The notes below the pieces were generated by a model. It searched no databases, was not told the origin of the DNA, and saw only the letters and a list, made by a program, of their open reading frames with translations. A stretch of DNA of 5,501 nt from Sphingomonas_R sp036387535. GTDB taxonomy: Bacteria > Pseudomonadota > Alphaproteobacteria > Sphingomonadales > Sphingomonadaceae. The position numbers were made by a program, and so were the translations under genes. Numbering within the stretch: position 1 is the first letter of the stretch; every line of letters starts with the position of its first letter. This document shows positions 1 to 5,501 of the stretch, one piece after another. Where the stretch lies: positions 1 to 5,501 of the forward strand of contig NZ_DASVTO010000092.1 of the NCBI RefSeq assembly GCF_036387535.1. The letters are read 5' to 3'.

Positions 1-1
1 C

Positions 2-178
2 TCGTGCGCTGGCGCCGCATTGCCGAGACCCCAATCTGCAATGGCAGTCGGCGCCGCGGGCGTCGAGAATTGCCGACGCCGGGTACGTCATCCCGTGCCG
101 GGCGCGCTCACCTCCGGCCAATTCTACCCCCTCGGTCCGTCCTCGATCTGGTACCGGCAGGCGCATCAGCGCCGTCAT
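2..178 (-). CDS. Possible start of a leftward gene, partial, unknown function
   Basis: On the minus strand an ATG at 176-178 opens a frame with no stop for 59 codons to the left edge. Its support is a good Shine-Dalgarno sequence, GGAGG (plus-strand cctcc at 189-193), 10 bases before the ATG. The visible peptide begins MTALMRLPVPDRGRTEG and has a Cys-x-Cys (CHC) near residues 47-49. I recognise no family. By my hand count about 71% of third positions and 64% of second positions are G or C, which is only a weak coding pattern, and 59 open codons can occur by chance in DNA this GC-rich. The rest of the gene, if real, is outside the window. Confidence 0.2.
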   Translation of the reverse strand, partial: MTALMRLPVPDRGRTEGVELAGGERARHGMTYPASAILDARGADCHCRLGSRQCGASAR

Positions 179-219
179 GGTGGCGTCACCTCCGCATACC
201 TCGCGATTTCCGCAATCCA

Positions 220-237
220 GCCGCCGCCGCCGCCGCC
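220..237. repeat. (GCC)6 trinucleotide repeat
   Basis: Six uninterrupted copies of GCC are seen directly. They do not lie inside a gene I can support. Such tracts are prone to slippage, but short GCC runs are also common by chance in GC-rich genomes, so no role is claimed. Confidence 0.8.
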
Positions 238-389
238 GATAGGGCATCATCCGGTATCGTCCGGAATGCCATCCATCATCATGCGGGTGAGCCACGCAAT
301 CTGGCGGTTAGGGCAGTCGGCGGCCATAGGGTCTTTTCAGTTCCTTCGGGGACGGAGACGTGCTGCTTTTCCATCCACACGATCAGCGG

Positions 390-690
390 TCAGACATGGC
401 GGGCGACCTCACGGGTGTGGACCACCGTCGGTCTAGCCGCGAAGAACTTGTCCGACTGCCGCGCGGCATCGCTGGAACCCTTCGGAATTGCGGAAGTCGA
501 CCATGTGCGCGTCCACGCTGATCCAAGCAACCCGCAGGCGGTAGCAGGCGGGATCCTCGATTTCCCGCTCCAATGCCATGCCGCGGCAGCCCGGTGCATC
601 CCGGAAGACGCACGAAACGGCGGCGACGGCGGCTTCGAACGCGTCGGCCTGCGCGGGATCGATGGTGAGATGCGCGATTTCGGTGATCAT
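390..690 (-). pseudogene. ABM-domain (antibiotic biosynthesis monooxygenase-like) protein, frameshifted near its 3' end
   Basis: The frame from ATG 688-690 encodes a small protein starting MITEIAHLTIDP and closely resembling the ABM family, dimeric alpha/beta-barrel proteins that include cofactor-free quinol monooxygenases. Family-like parts are APGCRG (residues 32-37), the strand YRLRVAW (50-56) and HMVDFRNSEGF (62-72). As written, the frame stops at 433-435 after 85 residues, just past AAVGQ. The expected C-terminal segment is in the next frame: FFAARPTVV, then HTREVARHV, then a stop at 390-392. Dropping one base near 447 joins AAVGQ to FFAARP and gives 99 residues, the usual family length. 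The missing part normally supplies the last strand, so the product is probably impaired unless this is a sequencing error. The ATG at 690 is preferred over an in-frame TTG at 697-699, because the ribosome site lies 11 bases from the ATG but only about 2 from the TTG. The gene is divergent from the dehydrogenase, 75 bp away. Its substrate is unknown. Confidence 0.8.
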
Positions 691-701
691 CGGGTCCAAA
701 A

Positions 702-707
702 CCTCCT
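702..707 (-). promoter_or_regulatory. Ribosome binding site of the ABM-domain gene
   Basis: Plus-strand cctcct reads AGGAGG on the minus strand. It is 11 bases before the ATG at 688-690 and too close to the alternative TTG at 697-699, so it decides the start in favour of the ATG. Confidence 0.7.
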
Positions 708-744
708 ACGCGTCCAGAGCCGACAGCGTAACGTGGCGCGCGAT

Positions 745-755
745 AGAGAGAAGGG
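745..755 (+). promoter_or_regulatory. Ribosome binding site of the dehydrogenase
   Basis: The purine-rich AGAGAGAAGGG ends 10 bases before the ATG at 766. The frame stays open far upstream, so this site, together with the protein family's normal N-terminus, fixes the start at 766. Confidence 0.6.
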
Positions 756-765
756 TCAGATCATC

Positions 766-1713
766 ATGATTGTTGTCACCGGGGCCGGCGGGTTCGTTGG
801 TCAGGCGGTCGTCGAGCGCCTGCTGGCGCAGGGACGATCGGTCGTCGGATTCGATACCCGCGCGGAAGGCATGATCGCGGCCCCCGCATTTCGGGCGGTG
901 GTCGGCGACCTGGCCGATCCCGCCGCACGCCGGGCGGCGCTGGCCGATGGGTGTGATGCGCTGATCCACCTCGCGACGGTGCCCGGCGGGGCCGCGGAAG
1001 CCGATCCCGCGGCGTCGCGGCGCGTGAATGTCGATGCGATGTACGACCTGCTGGAGGACGTCAGGGCGATCAGCCATCGGCCGCGGGTGGTCTATGCCAG
1101 TTCGATCGCGGTCTTTGGTGATCCGCTGCCGTCCAACGGGGTCGACGATGCCACGGTTATCGCGCCGAAACTGGTCTATGGCGGTCACAAGGCGATGATG
1201 GAAATCGCGCTCGCGATGATGAGTGCACGCAGCGAGATTGACGGTGTCACCGTCCGGCTGCCGGGCGTTGTCGCACGACCGCAGGGTCCATCGGGCATGA
1301 AGTCCGCCTTCATGAGTGACCTGTTCCACGCCTTGCGGGGCGGTCGATCATTTCAGTGCCCGGTGTCGGCCGGCGCAACAATCTGGGTGCAATCCGTCAC
1401 CCGATGTGCCGACAACCTCATCCACGGCCTGACGCTGGACAGCGCAACCATGCCGCGGACGCGGGTCGTGACGCTTCCTGCCCTCGCCATGCGGATGGCG
1501 GACCTTGTTGCGGAAATTGCGAGCCAGACGGGCGCGTCCCCTGAGCTGGTCGAATATCGCCCGGACGACGCGTTGGAAGCCGCGTTCGGCCGTCATCCTG
1601 CGCTGGCCACACCCGCTGCGGAGCGGGCCGGATTCGCGCATGATGGCGATCTCCGGTCGCTCGTCGAACGGGCGCTCGGCCGGATGGCCCATATGGATCA
1701 GCAGGGCCAATAG
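766..1713 (+). CDS. denD: NAD-dependent epimerase/dehydratase, DenD-like (probable D-erythronate dehydrogenase)
   Basis: This 315-residue protein belongs to the extended short-chain dehydrogenase (NAD-dependent epimerase/dehydratase) family. The dinucleotide motif TGAGGFVG is at residues 5-12, with acidic D30 at the end of strand 2, which suggests NAD rather than NADP. GDL is at 47-49. The catalytic set is S112/S113 in YASSIAVFGDPLP and Y138-x-x-x-K142 in YGGHK. The ASSIAVFG and YGGHKAMMEI segments, the later CPV and W-containing segment, and the length resemble D-erythronate dehydrogenase, which oxidises D-erythronate to 2-oxo-tetronate. No partner genes of that pathway (otnC/otnI type) are in the window, so the substrate is inferred and a different sugar-acid or sugar-nucleotide substrate is possible. 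The frame is open upstream to position 4, but that upstream translation is antisense to the ABM gene and unlike protein. The start rests on the ribosome site and on the Rossmann motif beginning at residue 2. Likely cytosolic. Confidence 0.9.
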   Translation: MIVVTGAGGFVGQAVVERLLAQGRSVVGFDTRAEGMIAAPAFRAVVGDLADPAARRAALADGCDALIHLATVPGGAAEADPAASRRVNVDAMYDLLEDVRAISHRPRVVYASSIAVFGDPLPSNGVDDATVIAPKLVYGGHKAMMEIALAMMSARSEIDGVTVRLPGVVARPQGPSGMKSAFMSDLFHALRGGRSFQCPVSAGATIWVQSVTRCADNLIHGLTLDSATMPRTRVVTLPALAMRMADLVAEIASQTGASPELVEYRPDDALEAAFGRHPALATPAAERAGFAHDGDLRSLVERALGRMAHMDQQGQ

Positions 1714-1715
1714 CA

Positions 1716-1749
1716 CGGGCGGCGGATGCGGACGCCCGATCCCCCGCCG
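1716..1749. terminator. Two overlapping GC stems after the dehydrogenase stop, weak terminator candidate
   Basis: Two bases after the TAG, CGGGCG (1716-1721) can pair with CGCCCG (1733-1738) around an 11-base loop. CGGCGG (1720-1725) can pair instead with CCGCCG (1744-1749). The two stems share bases and exclude each other. No T run follows on the plus strand, so this is not a standard intrinsic terminator. It could stabilise or end the dehydrogenase transcript in the convergent gap, or be chance in GC-rich DNA. Confidence 0.3.
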
Positions 1750-1841
1750 ACACTCCGCTGAATGACAACCGACTTCATCCGAGCGGGTGTGCGTCAAGAA
1801 ACGACAGGCGGGCATCAGGCGTGTCCGCCGCCGGCGTCGGA

Positions 1842-2594
1842 TCAGATGCGTGTATCGGCGGGCCTTTCCGCAACGACGATCCACATCAGCGACAAGGCGA
1901 TGCCGAACGCCGGTCTGGACCGAACGATGTGCAGTCCGGCGTCCGCGAATGCGGCGGCATAACGGTGTGTCGGTACATAATCGCCGATCACGATCCGCCC
2001 GCCCGGTTTCAGGACTCGCGCAATTTCGTGGCAGGCGCGCCGCTGATCGGTTTCGTCCTCGATATTGTGCAGGCAAAGCAGCGACAGGACCCGGTCAAAC
2101 CCCGCGTCCGGGAACGGCAAGGCGCGGGCATCCGCGGTGCGGACCGCGGCGCGATCGTCGACACCTTCGACAGCGATGTTGCGCAGGGTGGTCGCGGCAG
2201 CGTTGTTGGACAGGTCCTTGGCGGACCACAGGTCGATGCCGATGGCTGTGCCGCGCGGGTTCCGCTTCGCCGCGGCGACCAGCAGCAGGCCTGCGCCGGT
2301 TCCGACGTCCAGAACGGTGTCGCCATCCCGAAGGTCCGCCAGATGGAGGATGTGGTCGCGGGTGCGAGCCTTTCCGGCAAAGGCGTAGAGGACCATGAGC
2401 AGCCCGAAGAACAGCGGAATCGCCCCGAGTGCCATGAGGATCATGCCGAGGTAGCGCGCCGCGCCCGCGGTGAGCGCGACGACGGCCCAGCCCAGCAGGA
2501 CCATGGTAGCGCCCCCGAACAGCAGACCAAGCATGATGCCTGGAGCGTCAAATCCATACCGCGCCCGTGCGGCAGAGGTGGTTCGCTGCGTCAC
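1842..2594 (-). CDS. Membrane-anchored class I SAM-dependent methyltransferase
   Basis: The protein has 250 residues. Residues about 19-44 and 48-73 are two hydrophobic segments predicted to span the membrane, joined by a very short loop. A methyltransferase domain of the Methyltransf_11 type follows: motif I VLDVGTGAGLLL at 94-105 (SAM-binding glycine loop), acidic D121 at the end of strand 2 in IGIDLW, DARALPFPDAGFDRVLS at 155-171, and VLKPGGRIVIGDY at 194-206. This fold transfers a methyl group from S-adenosylmethionine; the acceptor cannot be told, although membrane attachment favours a lipid, quinone or other hydrophobic substrate. The start is GTG at 2592-2594, supported by AGGA 8 bases upstream; it is also the only start that keeps the whole first helix comfortably inside. 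The GTG overlaps the TGA of a doubtful upstream frame (2591-3112). The gene converges on the dehydrogenase, with 128 bp between stops. Confidence 0.92.
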   Translation of the reverse strand: MTQRTTSAARARYGFDAPGIMLGLLFGGATMVLLGWAVVALTAGAARYLGMILMALGAIPLFFGLLMVLYAFAGKARTRDHILHLADLRDGDTVLDVGTGAGLLLVAAAKRNPRGTAIGIDLWSAKDLSNNAAATTLRNIAVEGVDDRAAVRTADARALPFPDAGFDRVLSLLCLHNIEDETDQRRACHEIARVLKPGGRIVIGDYVPTHRYAAAFADAGLHIVRSRPAFGIALSLMWIVVAERPADTRI

Positions 2595-2602
2595 ATCGGC
2601 GA

Positions 2603-2606
2603 TCCT
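2603..2606 (-). promoter_or_regulatory. Ribosome binding site of the methyltransferase
   Basis: Plus-strand tcct reads AGGA on the minus strand and sits 8 bases before the GTG at 2592-2594. It supports the GTG start over internal ATG codons such as M21, which would remove the N-terminal leader. Confidence 0.5.
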
Positions 2607-2633
2607 GCATCATGGGGTTCGTGTACGGTCCCT

Positions 2634-3140
2634 ATGGTGTTGGTCATGGCAGCGGCGGTGGTCAAGTCGCCCGCCGGAAAGGACGACGATGACCGCACGG
2701 CCAGGCACGTCCTGTTCGCAGCGAGGGTCCTGCGCGAGACGGACGCGATCGAAGCAGCCCAGGTTCCGGCTCCGGGCAACGATGATGATGATCTGGAGAG
2801 CAAGCCGCGGTCGTTCGGGATCGGGATCCTGACGTTTCTGGCGACGGGTGTCGCGATCGACTTCGGCAACGTCCTGGCAGGTGAACGGCGACAACACCCG
2901 GTATCGGCGCAGACGTTCTGTGCAGCGGGTCCTGCGCAAACGATCGCGAACCTGGCCGCGATCCTGGATCCGGTTCGGGCGGCAGAGGCGCTGTTCGGTC
3001 GGTGTAAGGGAGCAGCGACGTCCACCCGTCCCTGGGCGTCGATCCCGGCGCCGCCAGCGCCGCGCCGGCCAACGATTGCCGATCGCGTGGTGTATGGCAT
3101 CGCGCTTTTCATAGGGGCCTTTGCGCGCGGCGACGCGTGA
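2634..3140 (+). CDS. Candidate hypothetical protein, unknown function
   Basis: The frame from ATG 2634 to TGA 3138-3140 gives 168 residues starting MVLVMAAAVVKSPAGK. Two acidic clusters (DDDD at residues 17-20 and 50-53) precede a hydrophobic stretch around 61-83 (FGIGILTFLATGVAIDFGN), then an Ala/Pro-rich part and a second hydrophobic stretch near the C-terminus (VVYGIALFIGAFA). I recognise no family. Base composition by codon position (about 70, 53 and 76% G+C) is similar to the start of the dehydrogenase gene. The layout also fits a gene, 39 bp from the divergent methyltransferase start and 42 bp from the convergent kinase end. Against it, there is no clear ribosome site, and the frame is part of a longer open frame that runs antisense through the methyltransferase, so it may simply be open by chance. 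Confidence 0.22.
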   Translation: MVLVMAAAVVKSPAGKDDDDRTARHVLFAARVLRETDAIEAAQVPAPGNDDDDLESKPRSFGIGILTFLATGVAIDFGNVLAGERRQHPVSAQTFCAAGPAQTIANLAAILDPVRAAEALFGRCKGAATSTRPWASIPAPPAPRRPTIADRVVYGIALFIGAFARGDA

Positions 3141-3182
3141 TCTCGGCGGCAGCCGGCTCGTGCGGCTTCGGTAATGCCGGGA

Positions 3183-5501
3183 TCAGGCGGACATCTGCAG
3201 GAGGCTGGTGGCCAGATCGTCCTTGCGGAACGGTTTGGTCAGGCGGGGCAGGGTGGGGTCAATGCCTTCATTTTCGGCATAACCGGACACGAGCAGCACG
3301 GGCAGGTCGGGCTTGAGGCTGCGGATCGCCCGCGCCAGGTCGGTACCGGTCATGCCCGGCATGAGGTGATCGGTGACGAGCAGGTCGAACGATCCGCCCT
3401 GTTCGACCAGCCGCATCGCCTCCTCACCGGACGCCGCCTCGACCACCTGGTAGCCTAGGTCGTTCAGCATGTCGGCGGTGCTCATCCGAACAAGCTCCTC
3501 ATCATCGACCAGCAACGCCACCCCGTCGGCGTCCGGCCGGGCCGCGGGTGCATGTTCGACCTCGGGTCGCTCGGGCCGCAGCGTGCTTTGCGGCAGCCAC
3601 AGCATGATCGTGGTTCCGGCGCCCGGCCGGCTGGTGATCGCAAGCGCGCCGCCAAGCTGCGAGGCAAGTCCATGGACCATCGACAGGCCGAGGCCGGTAC
3701 CCTTGCCGATGCCCTTCGTGGAAAAGAAGGGTTCGATGGCGCGCGCAAGCGTGGCCTCGTCCATGCCCTCCCCCGTGTCGGCGACCGACAGGCAGATATA
3801 GTGCCCCGTGCGAAGCCCGGTGTGGTGTCCCGGCCGGACCGATTCCCGCGCCGCCGAGATGCGCAGCGTGCCACCGTCCGGCATGGCGTCGCGGGCGTTG
3901 ACCGCCAGATTGAGGATCGCCATTTCGAGTTGGTTCGGATCGGCCTTGGCGGCTGGCAGGCCATCCGGCGCGTCCACCGTCACCCGGATCTGCGGCCCCG
4001 TCGTGCTGGACACGAGATCGCCCATGCCGGTGACAAGCTTCGCCACGTCGACGGGTACCGCCTGGAGCGGCTGCCGCCGTGCGAATGCCAGCAGCCGTTG
4101 CACCAGCGTCTTGGCGCGATCCGCCGACTGCGCCGCGCCGGCGATCAGGCGTTGCTCGCGTTCGCCCCCGAGCCCCTTTCGCTGGAGAAGATCGAGCCCG
4201 CCGACGATCGGGGTCAGCAGATTGTTGAAATCATGCGCGACACCACCGGTCAACTGTCCCATCGCCTCCATCTTCTGGCTGTGGCGAAGCGCCTCCTGCG
4301 CCTGTTCCCGGTCCGCGATCGCGGTGGCGATCCGCGCTTCCAGCGTGGCATTCAACTCGCGCAGTGCTTCTTCCGCCTCCTTGCGGGCGGTGATCTCGAC
4401 CGCGGTTCCCGCCACGCGCAGGCACCGCCCGGACGCGTCGAACACGCCGCGCCCCTTTGCCGCCACCCACCGGACGACCCCGTCGTCCTTGCCGATCGTG
4501 CGATATTCGACATCGTACAGCGCGCGGCGTTCGGGGTCGGCCGCCGCCGCGAACGCCGCGCTGGTCGTGTCGCGTTCGGACGGATGCAGACCCCGGTAGA
4601 AATCCTGCATCGTCACCGGCACGTCGGCCGCGATACCGAACATCGCCTTCGTCCGCGGTGGCCAGATCAGCGCATCCCGAACCAAGTCGACATCCCAGAA
4701 CCCGACATCGGCATTGTCGACCGCGAGCCGCAGCCGTTCCTCGCTCTCCCGCAGCCGTGCCTCCGCGCCCACGCGCTCGACATGCGCCCAGCAGCGTTCC
4801 ACAACATCCTTCACCAGCAGGATTTCCGCGGCGGTCCAGTCGCGCGCCACGTGCTGATGGATGGCCATCATCGCGGTCAGCCGCCCATCCTTGACCAGGG
4901 GACAGCAGATGATCGCGTCGATCCCAATCGCCTGGAACATCTCCCGCCCCTCGCCGGGCGCAAGCTCGGCCGCGACGTCGCGCACGACCAGCGGTCGGCC
5001 GGCGTGCATGTCGGATGCCGCGCGCGGCCCGAACAGGTCAAGGCTGTAGGCACCGGCGGAACTCTCCAGCCCCGGCGCGGTATAGTCGCTGCGGATCCAG
5101 AAGCGATCGCCGTCGCGGTCGACATCGGCGTAGGCGCAGCGCGATGCCTGGAGCCTGCGCCCCAACATCTCGGTCGCGGCCTGCATTGCCGCGGAGGCAT
5201 CGGCCGAGCTGAACAGGCGGTCCTCCAGCATGCCGATGAAGCGCAGACGATCCTCGCTGTCCCGAAGGGCCGCCTCCGCCTCATGTTCCACCGTGCGATC
5301 GCGAAAGATCTTCACGAAACCGCCATCGTCCATGGCCAGCGGCATCAGCAATCCCGACCCCCAGAAGCGGGTGCCGTCCCGCCGAAGGTGCCAGCGTTCG
5401 TTGACCGCGCGGCCTTCCCGGCGGGCACGCGCCACTTCGGACGCGAACACGCCGGCCGCCTGGTCTTCCGCCGTGTAGAAAAAATCCCCCGGGCGACCGA
5501 T
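3183..5501 (-). CDS. Hybrid sensor histidine kinase (PAS-GAF-PAS-HisKA-HATPase-REC), 5' end outside the window
   Basis: The last 772 residues are visible; the frame is open to the right edge, so the start lies beyond 5501. A GTG at 5448-5450 falls inside the first PAS domain and is not the true start. Domains in visible numbering: end of a PAS domain with PAC segment (1-75), GAF (about 97-245), PAS_3-type fold (about 264-373), a helical linker, and HisKA with phospho-acceptor H423 in GGVAHDFNNLL. The ATPase domain has N535 (NLAVNARDA), DTGEGM 575-580, EPFFSTK 590-596 and GKGTGLGLS 599-607. The receiver domain has acidic pair D666/D667, phospho-acceptor D711 (VTDHLMPGM), S739 and K756 (TKPF). 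All key residues are present, so it should autophosphorylate at H423 and pass phosphate to D711. No output domain follows, so phosphate probably leaves through a separate Hpt or regulator. No membrane segment is visible, which suggests a cytosolic sensor. The GAF lacks an obvious bilin-binding Cys-His. The signal is unknown. Confidence 0.95.
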   Translation of the reverse strand: MGRPGDFFYTAEDQAAGVFASEVARARREGRAVNERWHLRRDGTRFWGSGLLMPLAMDDGGFVKIFRDRTVEHEAEAALRDSEDRLRFIGMLEDRLFSSADASAAMQAATEMLGRRLQASRCAYADVDRDGDRFWIRSDYTAPGLESSAGAYSLDLFGPRAASDMHAGRPLVVRDVAAELAPGEGREMFQAIGIDAIICCPLVKDGRLTAMMAIHQHVARDWTAAEILLVKDVVERCWAHVERVGAEARLRESEERLRLAVDNADVGFWDVDLVRDALIWPPRTKAMFGIAADVPVTMQDFYRGLHPSERDTTSAAFAAAADPERRALYDVEYRTIGKDDGVVRWVAAKGRGVFDASGRCLRVAGTAVEITARKEAEEALRELNATLEARIATAIADREQAQEALRHSQKMEAMGQLTGGVAHDFNNLLTPIVGGLDLLQRKGLGGEREQRLIAGAAQSADRAKTLVQRLLAFARRQPLQAVPVDVAKLVTGMGDLVSSTTGPQIRVTVDAPDGLPAAKADPNQLEMAILNLAVNARDAMPDGGTLRISAARESVRPGHHTGLRTGHYICLSVADTGEGMDEATLARAIEPFFSTKGIGKGTGLGLSMVHGLASQLGGALAITSRPGAGTTIMLWLPQSTLRPERPEVEHAPAARPDADGVALLVDDEELVRMSTADMLNDLGYQVVEAASGEEAMRLVEQGGSFDLLVTDHLMPGMTGTDLARAIRSLKPDLPVLLVSGYAENEGIDPTLPRLTKPFRKDDLATSLLQMSA

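Larger units (their letters stand above)
1..389. other. Left-edge region without a recognisable gene
   Basis: This stretch lies downstream of the leftward ABM-domain gene. Both strands contain only weak open frames. Plus-strand frames stay open because stop codons are rare at this GC content, and their translations are rich in Arg, Ser and Pro without any family motif. It contains a GCC microsatellite at 220-237 and a weak leftward frame at 2-178, listed separately. I see no tRNA, no transposase motif, no terminal inverted repeats and no T-rich terminator. It may be intergenic DNA or a decayed gene. Confidence 0.5.
691..765. promoter_or_regulatory. Divergent intergenic region between the ABM gene and the dehydrogenase
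   Basis: These 75 bp separate two head-to-head genes and must hold the leader sequences of both, and probably both promoters. Both ribosome sites are visible. I could not find a convincing -35/-10 pair or a clear operator palindrome on either strand. The promoter role is inferred from layout only. Confidence 0.4.
2595..3182. other. Unexplained 588-bp interval between the methyltransferase and the kinase
   Basis: No known family is recognisable on either strand. Two open frames compete: rightward 2634-3140 (168 codons) and leftward 2591-3112 (173 codons, ending in a GTGA overlap with the methyltransferase start). In the phase of the rightward frame, my hand count over 135 codons gives about 70%, 53% and 76% G+C at positions 1, 2 and 3. 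That is coding-like for the rightward frame, whereas the leftward 173-codon frame would have its lowest G+C at position 1, which is unlike a gene. The interval also contains a (GAT)4 run at 2781-2792 and many GATC-containing words. No T-rich terminator for the kinase transcript is evident. Confidence 0.5.

Noticed and set aside
247..327. A 26-codon leftward frame (MAADCPNRQIAWLTRMMM..., stop at 247-249) downstream of the ABM gene
   Set aside because: It looks mildly protein-like, but the only AGGA is 14 bases from the ATG, it is very short and I know no matching family.
4..765. A long plus-strand open frame continuous with the dehydrogenase, adding 254 residues before its start
   Set aside because: The added part runs antisense through the ABM gene, is rich in Arg and has no family motif. 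The dehydrogenase begins normally at 766 with its own ribosome site and Rossmann motif.
706..2076. Long minus-strand open frames (706-1329 and 1348-2076) across the dehydrogenase gene and its downstream gap
   Set aside because: Their translations are dominated by Arg, Pro, His and Gly, as expected for shadows of a GC-rich gene on the other strand.
1821..2633. Plus-strand open frame antisense to the methyltransferase
   Set aside because: It is codon-aligned with the real minus-strand gene and open only because of the GC bias; its translation has no recognisable domain.
2637..2665. TTGACC on the minus strand (2660-2665) as a -35 box for the methyltransferase
   Set aside because: At a 17-bp spacing the -10 position reads CCAACA, a poor match, so no promoter is called.
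3141..3182. Possible terminator for the kinase: AGCCG/CGGCT stem of 5 bp on the minus strand
   Set aside because: The stem is short with a 7-base loop and no T run follows.
5448..5450. GTG as the start of the histidine kinase
   Set aside because: The frame remains open to the right edge, and the 17 preceding residues (IGRPGDFFYTAEDQAAG) are typical PAS-domain sequence, so the real start is outside the window.
3469..5478. Plus-strand open frames across the kinase gene (for example 3808-4599 and 4457-4894)
   Set aside because: They are antisense to a clearly recognisable kinase with all its motifs, and they are Arg/Ser/Pro-rich shadows.

Overview
The window is GC-rich (roughly two thirds G+C by eye) bacterial DNA. 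Its codon habits and protein types (a PAS/GAF hybrid histidine kinase, a DenD-like dehydrogenase and a small ABM-domain protein) point to an alphaproteobacterium, most plausibly a sphingomonad. That assignment is inference from gene style. There is no rRNA, tRNA, insertion sequence or CRISPR array that I can see.

Layout, left to right. Positions 1-389 hold no gene I can recognise, only a weak leftward open frame running off the left edge and a short GCC microsatellite. Positions 390-690 (minus strand) carry a small antibiotic-biosynthesis-monooxygenase (ABM) domain gene whose last part is out of frame by one base, so it is probably a pseudogene or contains a sequence error. After a 75-bp divergent gap, 766-1713 (plus strand) encodes an NAD-dependent epimerase/dehydratase that looks like D-erythronate dehydrogenase (DenD). 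Two competing GC stems follow its stop codon. Positions 1842-2594 (minus strand) encode a SAM-dependent methyltransferase with two predicted N-terminal membrane helices, convergent with the dehydrogenase. Positions 2595-3182 are unexplained; a rightward frame there (2634-3140) has coding-like base composition but no recognisable family. Positions 3183-5501 (minus strand) are the C-terminal 772 residues of a hybrid sensor histidine kinase (PAS-GAF-PAS-HisKA-HATPase-REC) that continues beyond the right edge.

The genes do not form one obvious pathway. The ABM-domain gene and the dehydrogenase share a divergent control region and may be co-regulated in small-molecule oxidation. The methyltransferase and the kinase look like independent units. 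I found no convincing new multi-gene system. The best leads are the frameshifted ABM gene, the membrane-anchored methyltransferase and the unexplained 588-bp gap.
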